Assembly: GCA_963989245.1 (NCBI GenBank)
Contig: OZ022342.1
Span: 40,713,442-40,777,441 of the forward strand
DNA: 64,000 nt
Reading direction: 5' to 3'
Source: Nansenia antarctica
Lineage: Eukaryota > Chordata > Actinopteri > Argentiniformes > Microstomatidae
Shown here: positions 54,866 to 64,000 of the stretch, piece by piece
How the letters are laid out: every line of letters begins with the position of its first letter
How positions within the stretch are numbered: position 1 is the stretch's first letter
The notes under the pieces: model-generated
The model's database searches: none
Told to the model about the DNA's origin: nothing
Seen by the model: the letters and a program-made list of their open reading frames with translations, nothing else
Position numbers and translations under genes: made by a program

Positions 54866-54960
54866 TGATAATAATACATACAACTTATATAGCGCTTTTC
54901 TAGACACTCAAAGACGCTGAAGGAGGTTGACCACCAGTACACCCAGATGCCACTCTGCCC
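54830..54960 (-). mobile_element. (AAT)n microsatellite and LINE-like 3' end
   Basis: An (AAT)n run is followed by cttatatagcgcttttctag, a common fish LINE/SINE 3' sequence. Confidence 0.6.
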
Positions 54961-55786
54961 CCACCATGGAATGTAGATTTCAATGGGCATGTCTGTGTTA
55001 CTGACTCTAGTTCTCTGGTTAACACTACTGTATAATTTTGGTCAGTCCTTGCAGGCATATAGCTCTGTCTATAACATTGAGAGTGGTTACTTTTCTCCAG
55101 CCCTAACCCTAACCCAGTGTGTACCAAAAAAGTGGTGAGGTGCCCTGTTTGTTGTTGTTTTGACATACATATTGCACCTTTGAGTCCTTTTATTTCTGAA
55201 TAGTAAAAAGGACACATCATTTACATCATTTGATGTAAACCACCAATTTGTGTTTTATATTTTGAGTATTAAAGCCAAAACAAATACTGTAGGCTAACTA
55301 TTTAAACACATGGAGGTGACTGCATTGCGGGTATTTTTCCATGACAAGGTTTGGGACCATTTTGCCCTCTCTATTGATCCAATTTGATCTCTATTGATGA
55401 CCAATTCAGCTTTTTTTATCTTATTGAATGATTAGAAAAGTAAACACTTTTGAATAGCAGCTGTGTGCGCTCTACCTGTCCCTATGAGCTTTCTGATAAA
55501 GCACAGGCATCCAGAGAATCCAGATCAATGCATCACTTGACACATCAACGCATCACCGACGTCATCGGTGTTGCATGACTGAACAGACTGACACCCAGAG
55601 CAGGTCATGGAGTATGAAAGTGTGTAATCTATATACTCTTCAGACGTTAAGACCCAGCGGAGAAGAGCAATATCAATATAGCCTTGAATTTTGAACGGAT
55701 CGTAAAGTAGTCTTTTGTCAGTTAATTTAGGTACATTTCCCCTTTGCATTCAAACGGCTTGGGATTTGGGCTCGGTGGTCTTCGAA
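54961..55786. other. Region upstream of the SDR gene
   Basis: Unique-looking sequence before the dehydrogenase start codon. No TATA box or repeat can be assigned confidently. Confidence 0.5.
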
Positions 55787-55949
55787 ATGTCTTTTGTCTG
55801 GACTGATGTGTTTTCTCACCCGTTCTGGGCGGTGTCCACGCTGCTGCTGGGACTGGTCGCGCGGTCACAGCGGAGAGGGACGTGGGACCCGCGCGCCTGT
55901 CGTGTCCAGCTGAGGGGCAAGACCGCAGTAGTAACGGGAGCTAACACAG
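55787..55949 (+). CDS. Retinol dehydrogenase 12-like SDR, exon 1
   Basis: The start ATG has G at -3. The exon encodes a hydrophobic N-terminal segment (FWAVSTLLLGLVA, probable membrane anchor), then RACRVQLRGKTAVVTGANTG up to a donor ACAGGTACAC in phase 1. LxGKxxxVTGANxGIG is the NADP-binding start of the RDH11-14/DHRS short-chain dehydrogenase group, which reduces retinaldehyde or other carbonyls at the endoplasmic reticulum. The exact paralogue is uncertain. Confidence 0.88.
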
Positions 55950-56316
55950 GTACACGTTACAGTGTCATTCAACTTGGATACTTGTTTAGAAACGGTTAGC
56001 TCAAGTGCATCCAACAAAAAACACCCATCACATGCTGGGTAAAACTATAAGTACACAACGGTTTAATATGTGGAGATCTTTGTGTTGAAACTCACTGAAA
56101 TAGTAACAAAATATATCAAAGAAAGTCTTCACAGGCTTGACATGCCCACTAATCAATTGAAAACTGAACTGAACTCCCTCACAGTATCTTAGCAGTGTAA
56201 ATACAGCTTTAGACCTCAACGTTTAGTTACTAATTAGACCTCAAAGTTTAGATAATAACCAGTTGTTGTTTCTAAACATTTTTTTTCTTTTATGTGAACA
56301 CCACAGTTCTGGGAGG

Positions 56317-56466
<150 letters not shown>

Positions 56467-57180
56467 TTGTGTGTGAGGAGGCCACAGATGTGTGAGGAGG
56501 CCACAGATGTGTACTTCTCTCTCAATTTTCTCCGGAATAGATTATTCTTTCCTGGAAAAGGGCAAGGAATGCAACTAGAAGAATAAGCGAAAGAGTTCCT
56601 GAATAAACTTTGTGGGCTTGCTAAGTCTTATTTCAGTAGTTGATCAAATTAAAAGATGGTTTGGACTATAAATAATCAGATAGATTAATACATAGAGAGA
56701 GAGAGTGTAAATGTGCTTCATGTTTAAAAAGTGTAAATAGTAGAGTTGGTTGTTTTAGTGGTTGAGAGTGGTTTCAGTGGGGTAGAACTGGTAGCCAAGA
56801 GAGTGCATTCTAAAGGCTGTTGCACACCGAGTCTGTTTTATTCATCCACATTATGAAGGGAATTCAAACTCCTGCTTAAACATATACACCACTGTGAGAA
56901 TTCATGCTGCGAAAAGTGTTTCTTGAATGTGCACATTTTAACATGTAGAGCTATGAAAACCAACAGATGCCAGTTTTGGACCGCCGCTGATAAAGGATGA
57001 TAACTGATAAAGGCTCTATGATACATATTAAGCTTTTTGAACTAATGGTGGAATGGTGATTTGGAATGGTGGTTTGGAATGGTGATTTGGAATGGTGATT
57101 TTAGGCCAACTGTGAGCCAACTGAGCTCCTTTGTTGCTGCAACTGCCATGGGCCTTTCAGGACTCTACTGAAACTACTAC

Positions 57181-58290
57181 TAGGCCTGGACTACACGTAT
57201 ATGCAGGGGTGCACATAACTGGTGCGCCAGTGCGCATGCGTCGCCAAAATGCATGCTGCGCGGCAGATCAGCCGCATGAGGGCGCTTTTGCTCACCAAAA
57301 AAAAAAAAAAAAAAAATTGATCACAAAAAAAACATCCTCTACCATGGTTGAAATTGAGGACAGTGATAATTTACAGCAGTCAAGAGAGCAGTGATGATGA
57401 CGATTAAGCTTGTAGCATAAATAAATGCTAAGGCTGTAACTTTTTGTTGAAAAGTTGATTTCAGTGTTTACAGAACAGAGCAGTGCTTAAAGAGATCAGT
57501 TGATTTCATTGTGTTTAAAGGAGTCTGACAGACTTTCATGCTTAAAGAGCAGTCATTTGATTTTGCATTTGTTTCTTTTGTTTTGCACACAATCATTTGT
57601 TCGTTCATCTTTATTCATGAATAAATGTCGTTTTGCTAATATAAGTTATCCATGTATCCCTTTTTCATCCATCCTGTGGGACGGGTCGTGACTCGCGAGC
57701 TCGGGGAGCACCAAGCAGCATCCCTAGGTGCTCCTCTGAGCACTGGCCCCAAAAAGTTATGTGCACCCCTGCGTATATGGATATTTTTCTAAACGCAATT
57801 TTTTTTGTACAATTGGGCCTCTCAACCATACGAACACAGCGTTTTCACTCACATAAACAGAGATTTCTCTAAACGGATAAAAAAGTGAAGAAATAAAAAA
57901 ATATCAGATTGAGTGGATCAGTGTGGTTATGTTAAACGTGGTTATGTTGATGCAATGACGTCAAGCGTCAAGCCGTTCACACATGCGCATTGAAGCAAAA
58001 CGGTTGTCAACAGCAACAATGGCGGACATGTACCGGGTTTCATTGTCGGTCCACACAAAATAATAAGTTTTTGCTTTCTTCTTGGTCGCCATAACTTGCT
58101 TTTCTGTCTGTTTCAAAGAGTTTGGTCTGTTTACGCTTTGAGTCACTGCCGCCGTTTGATTACAACTGACTGCGCATGCCCATAACGTTCTTCTTTGCTG
58201 TAGGGGCGATCGTTTTCAGTTTTGGCTTTTGTATGGACAGAGACGAAAATATCTGCTTAAAAAAATATCCATAGTGTAGTCCAGGCCTTA
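57181..58290. mobile_element. Inverted-repeat MITE with nested hAT MITE
   Basis: The left end taggcctggactacac and the right end gtgtagtccaggcctta form terminal inverted repeats, each continuing into an AT-rich gatatttttctaa-type arm. The nested element at 57204-57771 sits close to the left end. Confidence 0.75.
57204..57771. mobile_element. hAT-type MITE, 568 bp, with 8-bp duplication
   Basis: Flanked by exact 8-bp repeats cgtatatg (57196-57203 and 57772-57779). The ends caggggtgcacataact and, reversed, caggggtgcacataact are perfect inverted repeats of 17 bp. No coding sequence. Confidence 0.93.
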
Positions 58291-58297
58291 AACAGCA

Positions 58298-59274
58298 CAG
58301 TGTTTCCTCTATATGCATTTATTCTTGGCGGGCCGCCACGAATCAATTTCCTCCGCCACTAATGCTGCGCAACGATTATTAGTTATTATGACCGGAGAAC
58401 AGAAAAAAAGCAGATTGAAGCTAGATTTAGACCGCTTTCAGACCTACATTTCGTTACGATTTAGGGTGTAGTAAATTACAATATGTTACAATGTTGCAAT
58501 TAACCTCGTCGTTTGTGTTCGCACTGCAATCGAGACTGAATCGCTGTCAACAGGCTCGCGGCGCGAGGCGAAACAGTTTTGTGATTGGTCCGAATTTCGC
58601 GGGACATTTGGATTTCAGGAAATCACTCCTCTCTCTCTCTTCGCCCGGCGCGCGTCCCTTTAATCCCGTATCCTAATCGAAAATGTAACATCATCAGCGA
58701 CGACTGTGGGTTATTGCATTTACTGCTGTTCTCTGGTTCATGTTCTTATACCAGTGCTCAGTATACGAGTATTTTAAATGAACATTCGTAATATAGTCGG
58801 ATGTTCATGGTCAACTAAATCAGCCTATTTTGTGAAACAAATAATGTTGCCGCTAATGGGTTAACCGAGCAGCCTAGCACCTAACGCTAGCTTCGAACTA
58901 TTCATAGCAATATGCGCGGGGCAAAAAGAATCTATTGCCTCTAAAATCATCACGAACAGAACGGCGGAGGTACGGGTAAGCAGGGCTCATGTTGGTGTCA
59001 TGAAAGGTAAGAGTTGGTTTTCTTTAACTCAACTGATAGCATTACCTTGCTGTTGTTGTTTACCGAATGCTCCATCTGACTGTCACACTGTGATTTTACT
59101 TGTGTAAACAGTAATGTTAGCCGGTTTTGTGCGTGGTTTTGGTGAAATTATGTCTTTGTTTTGAGCGCCAGTGCGCGTTTTATGCGCGTGCACGCGGAAC
59201 AAAATCTGCGCGCGCTACGCGCACGAAAAAGTAACACCCAGCCACTAATGTGGGAAATCCTGGAGGAAACACTG
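58298..59274. mobile_element. Inverted-repeat DNA element (hAT-like ends)
   Basis: The ends cagtgtttcctctatat and, reversed, cagtgtttcctccagga are similar. The 5-bp sequence cagca flanks both sides. The interior contains GC-rich gcgcgtgcacgcgg words but no clear transposase. Confidence 0.6.
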
Positions 59275-59813
59275 CAGCATGAGACCTGCCAAAGTCTTTT
59301 TTAGAATGTTTACACAACAATGCACACATGTGTCAACCAGGGCCCTATTCCACGAAGCTCGATAAAGTTCTAAGCCTCGATAAAGTTCTAAGCCTCGAAA
59401 ATGTTAGCTTGCGTTTGGTGCCATCAATGTGGCTCAAATAATTCGCTGCTTGGTTGAGCTCCTTCTGAGTCAGATATAATTAGCCTGGTCCAGACCAGGC
59501 TAAAACACAGGCTATAGTCATCTGTGCGTCAAAAAAGGCTCACAGGCGGAAACTAAACCCCGAACGATAGTTCCTCATTGTGTCTTTTAGGAAATATTAG
59601 TTCCCACTTCACACGAGATAGATAGATTAGATAGTTTGACTGTGTGATAGATAGATAATTTGATATTTTGAAAGTGTGATCGATCGATAGATAGTTTGAT
59701 TGTGTGATAGATAACTTGATATTTTGAAAGTGTGATAGATAGATCGATAGATCAATAAAGAAAAGAGTGTAAAAAAAAAGTAATTGTCTCAACTTGCATT
59801 GCTGTCATCACAG

Positions 59814-59888
59814 CGGTCTGGCTGGTGTAGTGGTTAAGGCAGCCGACTCGAGTTCCAAAGGTTGCGAGTTCGAGACTTGACTAAGTCA
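59814..59888 (+). other. tRNA-like sequence (SINE head or tRNA relic)
   Basis: Box A-like tggtgtagtggttaaggc and box B-like gcgagttcgagactt are correctly spaced. An acceptor stem does not close cleanly, so a functional tRNA is unlikely. Confidence 0.45.
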
Positions 59889-60059
59889 TTCCTTTTTCTT
59901 TTTTTTTTACATTTAACCGAAGATTTCATGCAAAGGCTTCAAACACCATTGTAATCGTGTCAATTCTTGTAAATTAGCCTGCACCATAATTTTATAGCCT
60001 ACATACTTTTTTAAATGAGATTTTAGATTAGATTCAGACAACGAAATGCAGTAAAAAGT

Positions 60060-60150
60060 GCGTCTGAAGCGGGATTCGAACCACGTCTAAAAATGACGAA
60101 TAAATCCTGTGGCAGCGGTCGGTACCACTAGGCCATTGTGGCGATATGAC
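60060..60150 (-). other. tRNA-like sequence (SINE head or tRNA relic)
   Basis: The minus strand has box A-like tggcctagtggtaccgacc and box B ggttcgaatcccgc, with too large a spacing for a normal tRNA. Confidence 0.4.
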
Positions 60151-61662
60151 AGATTGTAGCCTGCTGCTGATATCACCACAGTAGTAATATTCATTTATTA
60201 AAATATGAACATATAACAATAACTGGGGCTAGTATGACCTACGCATTTAATCGGTCAGCAATTTCTTGCCAAACCATTTCCCTCGCCTTGTTAATTGCGG
60301 CAGTATTGCACTATTTTACATCTTATTTCTCCGTCTTCATAAAAATCAATAATTCGGAATGCTGCGCAAATGTAGTACCCCTGCAGAGTGGAGTATCTTC
60401 ATTTCGACAGATCGACTCTTCTGGGCTGCGTATGTCTGCGTGCACGCGCCCATATCGATGATTTGTAAGCCTGTCTTCTGTGAACACTGATGACACAAGG
60501 CTGATCCTCATTCGAGGAATCACCTGAGGCTTGAATTCCAATCTCGAGTTCCCTGAGCGCCGCATTTATTTATAGCGCAGCTAAACTGATCCACCTTTAG
60601 TGGAATGACCCCCAGCTCTACCCCAATACAATTGGAAGTATCACAACAACAGACACGGCAAGGAGGCTGCAGTTGGCCCTAAAGGACTATAACCCCGTCC
60701 TCACGTCTGCTGATCATGTCACATGTTCATGGGACAGGCTATAAGAGCCAGCTCATGTTGGTTCCACCATAGCTTGAGCAGTCGCTCACGCTGCACATTT
60801 AATGTCTTCCCTATTGTTTAATTCAAGTGGGTGAAAAGAAGTTCATGGGCTCCCCGATATGTACATTATTTATATTATAATGTTGTTTACTTCAAGCAGG
60901 AGCTATATCAGAGCGGAACTATATCTATTATAATTATATCTACTATGTATCTATGTATCTATCTTCCAACCTTCTCTCATCTATCTGCCTATATGTTACC
61001 CTCTGACCATCTTTTATCCATTGGTCCACCCTACTATCTCATTTTCTTTCAGCTACCCAGCTAATGTATCTATCGTCCATAATTAACCTTCTTTAAACTG
61101 TTCTGCTACCAAAATCAGACTTTACAAGCCCACAGAGTTTCTTCTGGAACTTTTGTAGTTACCTACATTCCTTGGAAACGGGGTTCCACTTCATAAACAT
61201 CTGCTCCATCTGTTCCAGATGTCGGTTTCTCATGCAGCCAGAGCTAAACATTGCACAGTGAGCCTCAATGTGAGAGAAACTCTTGGATGCTTAGTTTAGA
61301 GCAGGCACAGCCAGCTTCTCAGAATCTAGTCCTCAAATAGGATAAGGGATGACCTTTGACCCTAATGAACGTGAACCATGTGGCAGCATTTGTGGTTAGA
61401 TGTAGTGTTTATACTGTTGTCTCACACTACAATGGTCTTTTGGCCTCTCAGACACACTTAGACTCTAACCCAGCTCCTCCCCATCTGTTTCCAGTGCCAC
61501 TGCTCCTGTTTTGTGTCAACACAAGCTAACCCCCTTCCCCCTACCTCTCTCTCCCTTTATCTCTCTTTCCCACTCTCCCTCGCTCCCTTCCCTCTTTCTC
61601 AATCTCCTCCTACCCCTGTCTTTTCCCTTTCGTTCTCTCCCGACCTTCCGTCCCACCCTCAG

Positions 61663-61902
61663 GGATAGGAAAGTTCATTGCCCTGGACTTCGCCCAGCGC
61701 GGGGCTCGCGTTATCCTGGCGTGCCGTAGCGAGGTGCGCGGCAACGCCGCCCTGCGGGAGATCCGGGAGCGGAGCGGAAACCCCGACATTCACCTACGCC
61801 TGGTGGACACCTCGTCACTGGACTCGGTGAGGGAGTTTGCAGAGGGGGTCCTGAGGGAGGAGAAGGAGCTCCACATCCTGGTGAACAACGCGGGGGCCTC
61901 AG
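61663..61902 (+). CDS. Retinol dehydrogenase 12-like SDR, exon 2
   Basis: A 240-bp exon after acceptor caccctcag, phase 1 at both ends. It completes the cofactor motif across the junction and encodes GIGKFIALDFAQRGARVILA, CRSE, DTSSLDSVREFAEGVLREE, then KELHILVNNAGASG with the structural NNAG. The catalytic YxxxK would be in later exons outside the window. EEKxLHILxNNAG is closest to the RDH12 subgroup. Confidence 0.9.
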
Positions 61903-62095
61903 GTCAGCTGACAGCTGACATCACACTGACACATGTTTGGGTCTCCTGCCATGGGTTAGGGTTACCCTAACCTAACCTACCCTAACCCTATGCCACAAAA
62001 CTGTGTTAGCCCACTGAGCTTAAGACTAGGGGTGATCTCTTCAGGTCTATGTTCCTCCTCTAATTCCAACCCTAGAGTTGATATCCAGTGGTATA

Positions 62096-62545
62096 CAGTC
62101 AGGTCCATATATATTTGGACACAGACAGAATTGTTGTTATTTTAGCTGTTTACCAAAACATCTTCAAGTTACTTACCGAAGACAATCACAGCTGTGCTGA
62201 TATTCAGTATAACAGCACAACCTCGAGTGTGATATTGCTTTTATACAACGATTCTACAGCGCCATTTATTAGCTAACAGTAATAAGCGACAACAGATTAT
62301 GATTTGTTTGTTTATTGAATCATTTATTTTGGCTCCGCCAACAAACAAAAAAATCTGCAACTGAACTTCAACTGTACTGTTGCCTAGTAACCTGAACACA
62401 AACATCCGCAGCCTAGCTACTTTGTATTGTGTACATTTATCTGTACGTTTCCATTTATTGTGCAACCAGTGAAATATGACTCGGTTGACAGTCGCTTTGG
62501 TGGTGAATGTGTGAATGCGATTCAGACGAGTTGACATCAGATGGT
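62096..62545. mobile_element. Tc1/mariner-like end
   Basis: It begins tacagtcaggtccatatata, a common Tc1-type terminus at a TA site. The opposite end is missing, and no coding remnant is recognised. Confidence 0.5.
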
Positions 62546-62784
62546 ATATGGTAAATGGACTGCACTTATATTGCGCCTTTTTTGCTGCTCCAAAGCGCTT
62601 TGCAATGGCCTCTCATACACCCATTCACAAATTCACCCATTCACACACACCAATGGCGGTAAGCTGCCATGCGCTGGCCTGCTCACTGGGAGCAATTTTG
62701 AGTTCAGTGTCTTGCCCAAGGACACTTCAACATCGAACCGCCGATCTGCCAACCTTGTGATCATTAGGCGGCGACTCTTTTTTT
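62546..62784 (-). mobile_element. tRNA-derived SINE, 5' truncated
   Basis: The reverse of the SINE at 2846-3080 (cttgcccaaggacacttcaa, cattcacacacaccaatggc). Box A is largely lost at 62775 where the next LINE tail begins. Confidence 0.82.
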
Positions 62785-64000
62785 AAATTATCTTTTATTC
62801 TAAAAATATTATTTTAAATACAATCATAGCTATACATATTCACACATGTTAATTTTATAGCCTTCATTGTATTATAATTCAAATTAAATAAATTAAAAAA
62901 CCAATAAATAAAACAAAACACACCCATACCATTTTGGTATGAGATAAATCCATCTACTATTCAGTCAGTCCTTCATAACCAAAATAACCCTTTAATATAA
63001 ATCAATAACAAAAGAATGCAACAATAAAAACAAAACAATCTTCAAAAATCTAAATCAAACTCCAACCCTCCATCCACCCCCACCCCTATAAACCCCCAAT
63101 CCCTAATAAACAACTTCTCAAAATCTTTTTGCCCTGTCTTGTGCATCAGTCCCACATTCTTCCTGACCAATCCCTCAAAAACATTCCACACCGTTATCCA
63201 CTTTCCCTCAAATCTTGCTACATTTCTCCTCAAATAAATTGCATACCTAGCCTGTGATAATACATAATTTAAACACCATATATTCACTCCCCTCCTCTTT
63301 TCCTCCACCCCAAAAACCACCAACCTCCTCCACTCCTGCATCCCCACCACCTCCACCCCCCAGTGCTTCTTCACTAGTCCTTTCAACCTTTCTTCAAATC
63401 CCTTCATTTCTCTACATTCAAAAAGCATATGCATTAAGTTCTCATCCTGTATCCCACACACATCACACTCCCTCGAAACTGTTCTGTCTACCTGATGCAA
63501 CACCACCTTAGTATAAACCCTGTTATGCCTGAGCATGAAATCAAAATGTGTACATTCTAAACTATTACAGGTGCAACTCAAAAAAATTGAATATCGTGCA
63601 AAAGTTCATTTATTTCAGTAATTCAACTTAAAGGGTTACACTTAGATATTATATAGACTCATTACATGCAAAGCGAGATATTTAAAGCCTTTATTTGTTA
63701 TAAATTTGATGATTATGGCTTACAGCTTATGAAAACCCCAAATTAAATATCTCAGAAATGTTTCATATTACATGAAATCAATAAGAAAAGGATTTTAAAT
63801 ACAGAAATGTCAGCCCTCTGAAAAGTATAATCATGCATATGTACAATGCAATGAGTCTATATAATATTTAAGTTTAACCCTTTAAGTTGAATTACTGAAA
63901 TGAATGAACTTTTGCACGATATTCTAATTTTTTGAGTTGCACCTGTATATTTCAAAAATAAATTCCTCCATATATTCTTCACCTCCAATCCTGGGAACAC
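62785..64000 (-). mobile_element. Tx1-type LINE 3' part, continues past window
   Basis: A 179-codon frame (63042-63581) carries the C-terminal cysteine motif CDVCGIQDENLMHMLFEC and a tail YVLSQARYAIYLRRN, typical of Tx1/L1-group ORF2 proteins. An A/T-rich 3' end follows. The mariner-type MITE at 63568-63945 interrupts the upstream coding part, which resumes at 63950. Confidence 0.75.
63568..63945. mobile_element. Mariner-type MITE, 378 bp, TA target
   Basis: Flanked by TA on both sides. Terminal inverted repeats of over 30 bp begin caggtgcaactcaaaaaa, and the inverted repeat continues into gtaattcaacttaaagggtt versus its complement near 63880. No coding sequence. Confidence 0.92.

Noticed and set aside
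59814..60150. Two possible tRNA genes
   Set aside because: Box A and box B are recognisable but acceptor stems do not close and the spacing is wrong, so they are listed as tRNA-like relics.

Overview
The window is vertebrate nuclear DNA, most likely from a ray-finned (teleost) fish. The evidence is intron-split genes with GT/AG boundaries, fish-type tRNA-derived SINEs, many L2-like LINE remnants, Tc1, hAT and Harbinger transposons, and long micro- and minisatellites. Host coding sequence is only a few percent; most of the window is nested transposable elements.

Host genes. (1) The last five coding exons of tpgs2 (tubulin polyglutamylase complex subunit 2) lie on the + strand between 1570 and 22352. 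They are split by a 13-kb intron packed with retroelements; the 5' exons lie before the window. (2) A complete six-exon aquaglyceroporin gene, aqp10-like, lies on the - strand from 30052 to 24013, convergent with tpgs2. (3) The first two coding exons of a short-chain dehydrogenase (retinol dehydrogenase 12-like) lie on the + strand at 55787-55949 and 61663-61902; the gene continues beyond the window.

Mobile DNA by region. 1-1.5 kb: a Harbinger remnant nested in another inverted-repeat element. 3.1-15.5 kb, inside a tpgs2 intron: a degenerate minus-strand Ty3/gypsy element of Gmr1 type (integrase directly after protease, SCAN-like capsid, tRNA-Pro primer site), interrupted by two LINEs and by a hAT element that itself carries a third LINE. 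16-23 kb: TA-target MITEs, L2 LINEs and a Tc1 fragment. 24-34 kb: Harbinger, SINE, Tc1 and LINE pieces in and around aqp10. 34.9-39.5 kb: a decayed chromodomain gypsy. 41.8-44.9 kb: three minisatellites, including about 2.1 kb of a 17-bp repeat. 45.0-54.8 kb: a DNA transposon with long inverted repeats and an EADTR-plus-Cys-rich protein remnant (possibly Academ), broken by a LINE that is in turn broken by an almost pristine chromodomain gypsy with 795-bp LTRs. 57-59 kb: nested MITEs. 62.8-64 kb: a Tx1-type LINE carrying a mariner-type MITE.

The most notable object is the young gypsy element at 46881-52981. It has intact gag and pol, near-identical LTRs and a 5-bp target duplication. Its primer-binding site is complementary to an 11-base stretch of its own LTR lying 30 bp after a TATA box. 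That predicts self-priming as in the Tf1/sushi group, and the pol stop codon lies inside the same 11 bases.
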